A stretch of DNA of 64,000 bases from Thamnaconus septentrionalis. Lineage: Eukaryota; Chordata; Actinopteri; Tetraodontiformes; Monacanthidae. The DNA is taken from assembly GCA_009823395.1 (NCBI GenBank), contig CM020502.1:30878444-30942443 (forward strand), written 5' to 3'. A program made the position numbers and the translations under genes. The notes under the pieces were generated by a model that saw only the letters and a program-made list of their open reading frames with translations, made no database searches and was not told the DNA's origin. Below, piece by piece: positions 36,600 to 61,906 of this stretch. Position 1 is the first letter of the stretch; each line of letters opens with the position of its first letter.

Positions 36600-37540
36600 G
36601 AGTCTCTGACTCTGTGAGTCTCTAACTCTCCGACTCTCTGAGTCCCTGACTCTCTGACTCTGTGACTCTGGCTCTGTGAGTCTCTGACTCTCTGACTTTG
36701 TGACTCTCTGACTGCGTGAGTCCCTGACTCTGTGAGTCTCTAACTCTCCGACTCTCTGAGTCCCTGACTCTCTGGCTCTCTGACTCTGTGACTCTGGCTT
36801 TGTGAGTCTCTAACTCTCTGATTCTCTTAGTCCCTGACTCTCTGGCTCTGTGACTCTCCGACTGCATGAGTCCCTGACTCTGTGACTCTGACTCTGTGAC
36901 TCTCTGGCTCTGTGAGTCCCTGACTCTCTGACTCTGTGAGTCCCTGACTCTGTGGCTCTGTGACTCTCTGACTCTGTGAGTCCTTGACTGTCTGACCCTG
37001 TGACTCTGTGAGTCTCTGACTCTCTGAGTCTCCAAATCTGTGGCTTTGTGACGCACTGACTCTGTGAGTCCCTGACTCTCTGACTCTCCAAGTCTGTGGC
37101 TTTGTGACTCTCTGACTCTGTCCTTGACTGTCTGACCCTGTGACTCTGTGAATCTCGGACTCTCTGAGTCTCCAAGTCTGTGGCTTTGTGACGCTCTGAT
37201 TCTGTGAGTCTCTGACTCTCTGACTCTCCAAGTCTGTGGCTCTGTGACTCTCTGACTCTGTCCTTGACTGTCTGACCCTGCGACTCTGTGACTCTGTGAG
37301 TCTCTGACTCTCCAAGTCTGTGGCTTTGTGACCCTGTGACTCTGTGAGTCTCTGACTCTCTGACTCTCCAAGTCTGTGGCTTTGTGACCCTGTGACTCTG
37401 TGAGTCTCTGACTCTCTGACTCTCCAAGTCTGTGGCTTTGTGACGCTCTGATTCTGTGAGTCTCTGACTCTCTGACTCTCCAAGTCTGTGGCTTTGTGAC
37501 GCTCTGATTCTGTGAGTCTCTGACTCTCTGGCTCCCACCC
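36600..37540. repeat. Minisatellite of CTCTGACTCTGTGAG-type units (about 930 bp)
   Basis: Tandem, higher-order repeats of TCTCTGACTCTGTGAGTC and variants fill the interval, including a longer unit with CCAAGTCTGTGGCTTTGTGA near 37,080-37,500. The minus strand is open for 240-306 codons in all three frames because the repeat lacks stops. That is not evidence of a protein. Confidence 0.95.
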
Positions 37541-37545
37541 ACCGG

Positions 37546-37906
37546 TTTCCAACTCAGGACTTTCTATCATCCAGGATCTGCATCAGTTCCACAACTGTCA
37601 ATCAAATCTGTGTACAAACCTACCAACTGTCACTCTCAAAGTGGACCAATCAGATTGCTCACCCACCAGCGGAGCCAGTCAGCTTCCTGTTGGTACCTGG
37701 GGCAGGCCTCAAATAATCTGCTCATATATGTGATGATCAGCCGGATTCCTTCTACTCACAACATTCACCGCTGAGTTTGGCCACTGGGTCACTGAGAAGT
37801 GAGTCGTCTTGTGGGAAGAATCCAGATCCGCCGGCAAAGAAGCTCATCATCATCATCATCATCATCATCATTAAATAAAACAATTGGACATCATTTCATT
37901 CGCTTA

Positions 37907-37951
<45 letters not shown>

Positions 37952-40260
37952 CACAGCAGGGTGCAAAAACTGTTAAGAAAGACAGCCTGATAATTCTTTC
38001 AACAGTGACTCATTCCTCATGAACACAGCCTGTGAGGTTGAACCTGGGGCAGCTGCACGGTGCAGAGCAGTGTGTGTTTCTATAACCACCACGCTAAATG
38101 CACAAAGATATGAAATCACATGCACACACTCCTCCTCCTCCTCCTCCTCCTCACTAGGCTGCCGTGAACCCTGGGAGCCTCGGTGAGGATTAAGACTTTT
38201 ATTTTGCTTTTTTTCCTCCTCCACTCGGCCAAACTCCTCCTCCTCCTCGAAGAGCCATCTGATAAAGGCCGACTCTCTCGCATCCACAAAGGACCGGACG
38301 CCCACATGATTCAATCAATACGCTCTATTTCTGTGACGTGTGTGTGTGTGAAGGTCATGCACGTGGCGCCGCTGCCGCCTCTGGATGATTCATAGAAAGA
38401 TGAGGCGCTGGGTTGAAACGCGGCTGGGAATGAATTAACACCAGACGGCAGAGTTTAATCTCCTTCTTCACACCGGCCGTCTCAGGTAATGTTGGCAACA
38501 AGGTGAGGTGAAGGTGGGCGTGCGAAGGGGGAGGGGAGAGGTAATTGCCGCTAAATAGCAGCAGCCCCCCTCAGACCCCCACCCACCCAAAGGAGTGTTT
38601 TTGGAGAGACTGAGGAACTATTTTCAAAAGTAATTCAGCCGGATGGACGTGTCATTTAGACCCGGTCATTTAAATTCACTAAGAAAAGAAATATATCCTC
38701 CATTTGCAGCGGTCAGGTCTCAGAATGGGGAAGGAGGAACGTCACATGGCGCTCTTTGATTTCTGAAGCGAGATGAAGCTTTTGATGACTGTCGCCGCTG
38801 AAGGATTTTACGGTGTTTTAAAGACGAGCGAGAGCCGACCCGGGGCATTTTCCCACCACACTCGCAATAAAAGCCTTTTATGCAGATTATTTGCTTTCAT
38901 ATGGAAATCAAACTGTAGACTGGCAGTTGTGAAATGCTCTTTGTGCAAATTACCTGGCACAAGGCTTGCAAGAAGAAACTTTTTGCTTGGCATTGTGAAC
39001 ACAGAATACATGATGTGTATTTTTTTTTTTTTTTTAGAAACACTAAAACACATAAATACTTAATTTATGAACTCATTAAACTGAAAACTGTTTTTCATAA
39101 CCCCTGTAGCAATAATATTTAAAGCTTCAGATTAGTTTTTTTAAAATGAGTTTCAAAAAAATTCATTTGAAAGTCATTTTTATTTTCTTGTCATTTTCAT
39201 TTATTTATATATTTATGCCCCCCATAAATATATAAATAAATGAAAAGGACAGGTATTTTTATTTATTATGTTAAACAATGACTGACATCATCAACAAGTA
39301 CTTTAATTTGCATATATAGTCTGTAACGGAGACTATAGCTTTATAAACATACAACCAAATAACAATTATTAACTTTCTTCATAATTGACGCTGTTGCTCA
39401 TTGTTAAAGGTGTCTTGGTTTGTTAAAATTAATATTCAGTATATACCAAGTGGTGTTTTTGGTGTGCAGATATTTTTGCAAGCGTAACATCAACCCCGGG
39501 CATTTTCGAAACGCGTTTCCCCATGGTTTTCATAGTATCCCTTCTCCGATAGTATCCAGCTGCAGACTCGGTGGCAACTGTTTCAGGCAAAGGCTGTTTC
39601 AAGCAGGCTGCTTTGGGCCGGATGTGACGTCAGAAGGATTCACTTCCAAACAAAGTAAGTATGTTTAAAGGGTGCTTTAAATGTGGGATAATTTAACAGC
39701 AAAATTGACAAAAAGTCCTAAGGAGTGGTGATATGTACAATAACGATGGTGGTATTCAGTCCGTTAACATCAACGTAAACTTTGTGCCTACGCCCAGTTG
39801 TTAATTGATTACTTTATAACTATGAAGCTAGAATCAATATATTTAGTACATACATTTCCATATATTTTAGTGATGTTATGTCATGATCTAATTAATCAGT
39901 TCAAACAACAATCAATTAAACTGTGCTAATGTTAAAGTTTAAATGTGTGACCTTATTTTCACACTAGCTCTATTTTTAATGTTCGCCCTCTAAGTCTCAG
40001 AGAAGGAATAATCAACCACATTTTGTGCAGCCATGACAACCACTTTTTAACATGTTGAAACCAAATTCATATTTAGTTTGAATAAACCAAAGCACTTGGT
40101 TATCAAGCATCTTTACTTAGCTTTAAATTAACTACAAAGTAATTATTAAAAAAAATAATAATAATAATTTGAAGTCACGACTGTGATGAACAAACCTTTA
40201 CTTTGCATTTGCAGTCATCCAATAAATAAATAAAGTGTGATTAATAAACCTTTATTTTCA
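37546..40260. other. Gene-free spacer left of bet1
   Basis: No coding exon is recognised. Contents are (ATC)n at about 37842-37872, (CA)n at about 37911-37948, unique AT-rich sequence at 38,760-39,010, a perfect 24-bp inverted repeat at 39,194-39,246, and a CRE-like TGACGTCA at 39,625-39,632 followed by a consensus splice donor at about 39,656. The last two could mark a non-coding leader exon. Confidence 0.6.
39194..39246. repeat. Perfect 24-bp inverted repeat with 5-nt loop
   Basis: The left arm 39194-39217 (TTTTCATTTATTTATATATT then TATG) and right arm 39223-39246 are exact reverse complements, separated by CCCCC. As DNA it could extrude a cruciform; as RNA it would form a long AU-rich hairpin. 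No flanking element was recognised. Confidence 0.9.
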
Positions 40261-40533
40261 AAATCACTTTGCTTCTGAGAGTTTCCGGTCTGAAACGGCC
40301 TGTAACAGCCTCATCCGAAGTTGCAGCTGTACCGTGTTTGCGCGGACCTACGTTTTTGTCCTTCTCCGGCTACCGTACCATCGATGTCGTGGCTCTCGCT
40401 GACGTACACAAGCAAATTGATACTCACGGACACAGTTCCCCTCGGTGGCGGTCCTCTGCTCCGCTCAACGTGACAGTTTCTCGCTTCGCAGACGCCGAAC
40501 TCCACCGCGAAGCAACAGTTGCGGTGCTCCAGG
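40260..40533 (+). promoter_or_regulatory. bet1: bet1 promoter and 5' leader (CpG-rich, TATA-less)
   Basis: The 270 bp before the bet1 start codon are CpG-dense compared with the AT-rich sequence to the left, and they lack a TATA box, as is usual for a housekeeping gene. The transcription start cannot be placed from sequence alone. Confidence 0.6.
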
Positions 40534-41733
40534 ATGAGGCGCGCCGGTCTGGGTGAGACACGAAGCCGTTTCTTCCGATTCCGGCACTTAATTAGCTCCT
40601 TCGCTAGTTAGCCGCCGGTGGCTAACATGACGCTACCACCGCCCACCGAACCAAATGACACCATATGCGACGAAATTGTGGCGCTTGTGCTCGATTAAGG
40701 TGCGTTTTTGGAATTCTGCCCACTTAGTAACCCGTAATTCTCACTTTTTTCCTTTTTTTTGTTGTCTGGAATGAAGGTGAAGGGGCCCCGGGAACTATGT
40801 GGCCAGCGGCTACAGTGTTTACGAGGAGGAGAACCAGCACCTCCAGGAGGGACTGAGGGCGAAAGTCAGCGCCTTGAAAAGTGTGAGTGTCAAGTGTTTA
40901 CATATTGCCGCAGGCTAATGCCCGTGTTCGAGGACTGTTTATGGTGGGGAAAAAAAAAAACCAACAGTAAAGCTTATAAACCAACTTCATCTCCATGTTT
41001 TTGACTGACCTAACACTCGCTGTTTCTTATCTGTGGATTGGTTTTGGTGACGTTCACAGCTGTCGATCGACATCGGGACGGAGGTCAAGTATCAAAACAA
41101 GATGCTGGATGAAATGGTGAGTTGTCCGTCACCGTCTGCAGACCAATCACACACCTCAGCAGTAACAACACGCTGCACACGTTACGAAGCGAGATTCAGC
41201 TTCGCAGTTGTCCAGTTATGTTAATGCTGAGTCGGAGTGTAGAGACGTCTAAAGACACTGACGGTGCATAATCAATAGATTGTCTGCCTCGTGCTGTTGG
41301 AAAATGCTGACTTAAAAAATGCTAATTTATATAAACTATTTATATTTAAACCCTGCCTTTGCCCTACCACAGCTGGGATAGGCTCAGGCAGACCACCGTG
41401 ACCCTGAGCTTGGCAAGAAGCGGGTATAGAAAATGGATGGATTTATATTTTTTAAAACAACTCCAGTGATGTTTTCTGTAACAGCAGTGTGTAATTGGGC
41501 TCAGAAGTGAAACCCTGGTGATGACGATTACCTTGCTGGTCGTGAACCTCCTCTCCCTCCTCCTCCACCCGCTGCAGGACTCGGACTTTGACTCCACCGG
41601 CGGCCTGCTGGGCGCCACCATCGGCCGCGTCAAGCAGCTCTCGCGAGGCAGCCAGACCAAACTACTGTGCTACATGCTGCTCTTCTGCTGCTTCGTCTTC
41701 TTCGTCCTCTACTGGTTCATCAAGCTGAGGTGA
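40534..41733 (+). CDS. bet1: BET1 ER-to-Golgi SNARE (four exons; exon 2 one base short)
   Basis: This encodes the Golgi vesicular SNARE Bet1, a small tail-anchored Qc-SNARE acting in ER-to-Golgi transport. Exons are 40534-40552 (MRRAGL and one base), 40777-40882, 41060-41116 and 41578-41733, all bounded by AG and GT. Exon 2 contains [20 protein letters not shown], exon 3 [19 protein letters not shown], and exon 4 the SNARE C-terminus and a transmembrane anchor ending YWFIKLR before the TGA stop. Exons 1 and 2 together have 125 coding bases where 126 are needed. The break falls at or near GGGGCCCCGGG (about 40782-40792), so either a base is missing from the assembly or the allele is frameshifted. 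The mature protein would be about 112 residues; human BET1 is 118. AATAAA signals follow at 42,154 and 42,164. Confidence 0.93.
41348..41440 (+). mobile_element. Retroposon 3' fragment in bet1 intron 3 with a 10-bp target duplication
   Basis: A 93-bp piece carrying AGCTGGGATAGGCTC, CCGTGACCCTGAGC and a GGATGG tail is flanked by identical 10-mers ATTTATATTT (41338-41347 and 41441-41450). It belongs to the same family as 12,636-12,760 and 20,307-20,561, and represents a heavily 5'-truncated insertion. Confidence 0.82.
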
Positions 41734-42153
41734 TCGGCGGACCGGGTCGGTTGACCTGTCGCTTTCATCAACCCGTGGCACGGCGTTCGTGGATCCTCAA
41801 AAAAATTAGATTGACACACGTGACGGCGAGGAAGGAGGAAAAGCCAGATTTTTTTTATTTGATTTTTTTTCTTTTCTTGAAGTCTTAGATACGCTTGATT
41901 TTTTTTTTTTTTTTCCTCAAAGGCCCCAAACTGAGCAGGCAGAATGGGGAACCAATGATGTAGAACTAAGCGGAAGAGGAAGAACGGTGCACATTTCCAG
42001 CAGACACTGCAGTTGTCCACATTGTCTCCAAAAACCCATCAACACACAGGATGAAAAAAAAAAAGCCAGCGTGTTTTTCTTTTAGGACTGTAATACTTTG
42101 GATTAATCTCGATCATGATTTCAACTTTTGTTGTAAAAACAGTTTTACGTGTA

Positions 42154-42169
42154 AATAAATGATAATAAA
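42154..42169 (+). terminator. bet1: bet1 polyadenylation signals
   Basis: Two overlapping-scale AATAAA hexamers (42154-42159 and 42164-42169) lie about 420 bp past the bet1 stop codon, followed by a T-rich and GTGT stretch. This is the likely transcript end. Confidence 0.75.
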
Positions 42170-42296
42170 AGTTTTATTCCTGAAAAACAACCTGTACGGA
42201 GTGTGAAAGTAAAACTTGATTTGTGTTTAATTTCTGATCTGCACACGGCACATCCTGTTAGATTTTACACAACAGAACCATTAGTCACTTCATTGT

Positions 42297-42302
42297 TTAT
42301 TC
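42297..42302 (-). terminator. Acyl-CoA dehydrogenase polyadenylation signal
   Basis: TTTATT on the plus strand (AATAAA in the gene's direction) lies about 290 bp past the stop codon at 42593. It would put the two convergent transcript ends of bet1 and this gene within about 100 bp of each other. Confidence 0.6.
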
Positions 42303-42592
42303 TAAAAAAATATATTGATCAGAAGGCTTTTAAATCACTGTTTAAATTAGAAATGACGCACAAAAAGAACTGGACTTGGACATTCCTGAAGTGAAGAACT
42401 ATCAGCCGAGGAGGTGTTTTTTTCCTTCCTGCTGTGCTATTTTAACTTTACAAGCTGAAAATCCAACACAATCAGGCTTGTTGCATTGATACTGATGAGT
42501 GCACTGAGGTGATCGTCTGCGTTAACGTCTGCTTTGTCAATCATTAGCAACCTGGTGGACCTGATAAATTGACCAGAGGGTTCCTAGTGACA

Positions 42593-59074
<16,482 letters not shown>

Positions 59075-59710
59075 GCCTGCAGACTGGAGTGCGCATGCGC
59101 GCGCAGCTGCCCCGTAAACACTCAATACAAGTGCTTGGGTTTAAAATAAATAAATGAATGAAATACAATTATATAACAACACTTTGATTCGCTTCTACTC
59201 ATTTGCAGAAACATTCATCAACAGAAATTGTTTTTCGCGGAAACATTTGAGCTCATTTTCTTTCACCATATTGTGTGCAAAAGAAATGAAAAGGCTTATA
59301 AATATGCAGTCTTTGAAAAAACATCAATTAATGTGAACACATATAACCGAATTTCAGTTAAAAATTAAATTAAACCTACAACGGAAAAACAAAAATAACA
59401 AAAAACAAAGCTAAACTATTCAAGAAGTTTGTTTCCAAAAAATACAAATGAAGACACTATTTAAGTTTTAGTCGCTGCTACAATCCTCAGCAAATCTCAT
59501 AAAAATGTATGAGGGAAAGTTGACTTTACAAAACTTAATTTATGAATATTTATCTCTCTCTGTCTGTTATGAAAGCTTCCCACATTGGATCATGAAGTTA
59601 TAAACAAGAAGGTTTAACAGCATTTGCCTGTTTGTAAAGCAGCACACGGGCCCATTTATCTCAGATTAGCGCAGCTTCAAGCAACCCTCACCAAACATAC
59701 ACAACTCTCG

Positions 59711-59727
59711 TTTATTGCATTTTTATT
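59711..59727 (-). terminator. gngt1: Gamma-subunit gene polyadenylation signals
   Basis: Two TTTATT hexamers on the plus strand (59711-59716 and 59722-59727; AATAAA in the gene's direction) lie about 215-230 bp past the stop codon and fit a short 3' UTR. Confidence 0.7.
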
Positions 59728-59940
59728 GAGTTAAACTGTGAGTTCTCGACAAAAAACAAAAAAACAAAAAACAAAACAAGATTTCATTCTTCATTTCTTC
59801 TTTCACTCAGAAGTGCATGAGCTGCTCTCAGTTTTGTCTTTATTAAGTCCTTCTACTCTCAGTCTCACTCGGCTAATCAGTGCTAGGAGAGGAGGCGGAG
59901 ACAATGTCCTTGGCCGCTAATCTGCGATACGAAAGCTCCT

Positions 59941-60282
59941 CTAGCAAATGACACATCCACCTTTCTCCTTGAAGGGGTTCTTATCCTCTGGAATGCCTTT
60001 GACGAGGATGTCCTCCTCCTCGCCAGCCTGGATGTACTCCTTGATCTCCTCGCAGCATTTGGAGGTCTGAAGTGGTCAGACGCACGTCGTTAGGGAAAGT
60101 TTCACACGTCTCCAGCCCCTCACAACTGTATTCTTTGTTCTATTCTCTTCATAATAAAGGTTGATGTCGCTGGAGGAGCCACTTACCAACCACCTCTCGA
60201 GTTTCACTTCGATTTTCAGCTGGTTGACTTCCATGACAGCCTTGTCCTTGTCCGTCAGGTCATCCACGTTTATGACCGGCAT
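59941..60282 (-). CDS. gngt1: G protein gamma subunit, transducin gamma-1 type (73 aa)
   Basis: This is the prenylated gamma subunit that pairs with G-beta at the membrane; GNGT1 is the rod photoreceptor form. Two coding exons, 60187-60282 (32 codons) and 59941-60066 (41 codons plus stop), join at an exact codon boundary with GTAAGT and CAG. The product starts MPVINVDDLTDKDKAVMEVN, has the conserved KCCEEI segment and VKGIPEDKNPF, and ends GGCVIC, a CAAX box. A 5' UTR exon probably ends at about 60,427 or 60,437. The MPVIN start and DLTDKDK favour gngt1 over the sister gene gng11; the KEKGGC tail is less decisive. Cysteine at the CAAX X position replaces the serine I recall in mammalian GNGT1 and GNG11. 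The neighbours bet1 and tfpi2 support the locus but do not separate the two paralogues. Confidence 0.85.
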
Positions 60283-60474
60283 TTTCTGTAAAGACGCAAA
60301 AAAAAAAAAAAAAAAAAGAAGAAGAAATAAATAAATAAATAAAAGAATCAGTTGAAAGTTCTGCTTTGACACACACTCAAACAATTGAAAGGAAACTGAA
60401 ATTTCATTGGATAGAAAAGCACTTACGAGACCTACCAGGAGCAGTCCTTCACTCCCGGAGTCCTGCTGAAGAAT

Positions 60475-60553
60475 CCCTCTCCCCTCTGTCTCTCAATCTG
60501 GGTTATAAAGTAATCTGCATAAACAATCCTAATCCCCCTAATCTGATTAAAGC
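60475..60553 (-). promoter_or_regulatory. gngt1: Gamma-subunit promoter: TATA-like box and cluster of homeodomain (CRX/OTX-type) sites
   Basis: On the minus strand a TATA-like TTTATAA (60503-60509) is preceded within 45 bp by four TAATC/GATTA cores (60511-60515, 60530-60534, 60539-60543 and 60545-60549). One of them is a full CTAATCC, the CRX/OTX consensus. Transcription would start near 60,475, which leaves a short 5' UTR exon ending at a donor near 60,427 or 60,437. CRX sites next to the TATA box are typical of photoreceptor genes. Binding here is inferred. Confidence 0.65.
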
Positions 60554-61084
60554 GAAGCCCCAGCTGCATGATCATCAAGTGCATCTGAAGTATGCCAGGA
60601 GATAAGACGGGAGCTGAATCGCACAAGTGGCTGTTTGGATTCTTCATTGTTTATTAGCATTGTTATTGTTATTGTCATGTTGTACATGGAAAACAAGGCA
60701 TCGTTGTGTCAACTGCATAGCGCAGATTAAATTAGGGTTGAGTGTTACAATGTGGTTTTATCCTCTCTTGAATTGAGTGAATAATTGGGAGTAGAAGCAT
60801 CAGGTCACTGGCTAATCTGTATTTAGCCTCCACCTGTCAGTGTGGAGACGCATCAATGTTCCAAACTTGATTGCATGGCATTTTTATTTAACAAAAATAC
60901 AAAAAAAAACAACCATCCCCAGTTGTAATGACACGATAAAGACAAAGACACATCACACTGGAGTGCGACTGAAATTTCAGCGAGATAATAATAAAAGAAA
61001 TGAGTCCGGCCTGGTCTGAGGGATCCAGCTGGTCGAGGCCACCAAATATGTTTCTGAGTGTGTGGAGGAACCGCAGCATCCGGA

Positions 61085-61086
<2 letters not shown>

Positions 61087-61126
<40 letters not shown>

Positions 61127-61257
61127 GAAGAGCTGAACCCATGGGCTCTCCTACCGGTCAATCGTATGACAGTGACATTTCAGTGAAATTTTCCTACAGC
61201 GGCGTCCAAACTGAGATCAGAGTCACACTGAAGCAAAAGCTAAAGATTGAACGTGTA

Positions 61258-61316
<59 letters not shown>
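61087..61316. repeat. (CA)n and (TG)n arrays facing each other between the divergent genes
   Basis: (CA)n at about 61087-61125 and (TG)n at about 61263-61316 on the same strand are mutually complementary and about 140 bp apart, in the intergenic region between the gamma gene and tfpi2. Confidence 0.9.
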
Positions 61317-61317
<1 letters not shown>

Positions 61318-61716
61318 AGAATCAGTCATGCAGCCTGCAAATGTTTCCCAAGACCGTCACCCCATCTGTGACGTCACAACAGACCCCATCATACCGGAGA
61401 AACCGGTATATCATCGCGATTTCACCATATCGTCGCAGTCATGTCGTCATCATCACCATCATGATCCTCGTCACTTTCACTGTCCCTGCAGAGAAAGAGG
61501 AAATGTGTGGACATTTTTCACTCCTGTTTTTTTCCCTTCGTCATAAAAAAAAAAAAAAAACAAAAACAAAATAAAAAAAAGAAAAAGAAAATCAACGCAC
61601 TTTTTTTGCGCAATTGTGCAGCAGCAGCAGCGACAGACGCCCAGAATTGCAGCAGCAGAGGAAGATGTCACTCATTAGTTAAACTTGGCCGCGACTGCAG
61701 TCTGCAGTGAGTCACC

Positions 61717-61766
61717 ACATCCCCGCCCCTGACTCTCCCCCCTGGGATAGACTGCTCTGTATAAAG
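61717..61766 (+). promoter_or_regulatory. tfpi2: tfpi2 core promoter (GC box and TATA box)
   Basis: TATAAAG at 61760-61766 is preceded by an Sp1-type CCCCGCCCC within 40 bp. The predicted start is near 61,790, giving a leader of about 115 nt before the ATG at 61907. Confidence 0.75.
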
Positions 61767-61906
61767 CGGGATTCGGCGGCGGCAGGAGGTCGACAAAGCG
61801 GAGAACAACAACACAAAAAGATATTTAACTTAATAATAATAATTAAAAAAAAAAAAAAAGACGTCTCTTTCTTTCTCTCTGCTTCGGAAGCGAACAACTT
61901 TGGAGG

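Noticed and set aside
36622..37542. 306-codon minus-strand frame rich in Ser, Glu, Gln and Arg
   Set aside because: It is wholly minisatellite and open in all three frames of the strand, so it carries no coding signal.
59941..60282. Identification as gng11 instead of gngt1
   Set aside because: Not fully excluded, since the two are adjacent paralogues in mammals. The MPVIN start, DLTDKDK and the CRX-type promoter favour gngt1.
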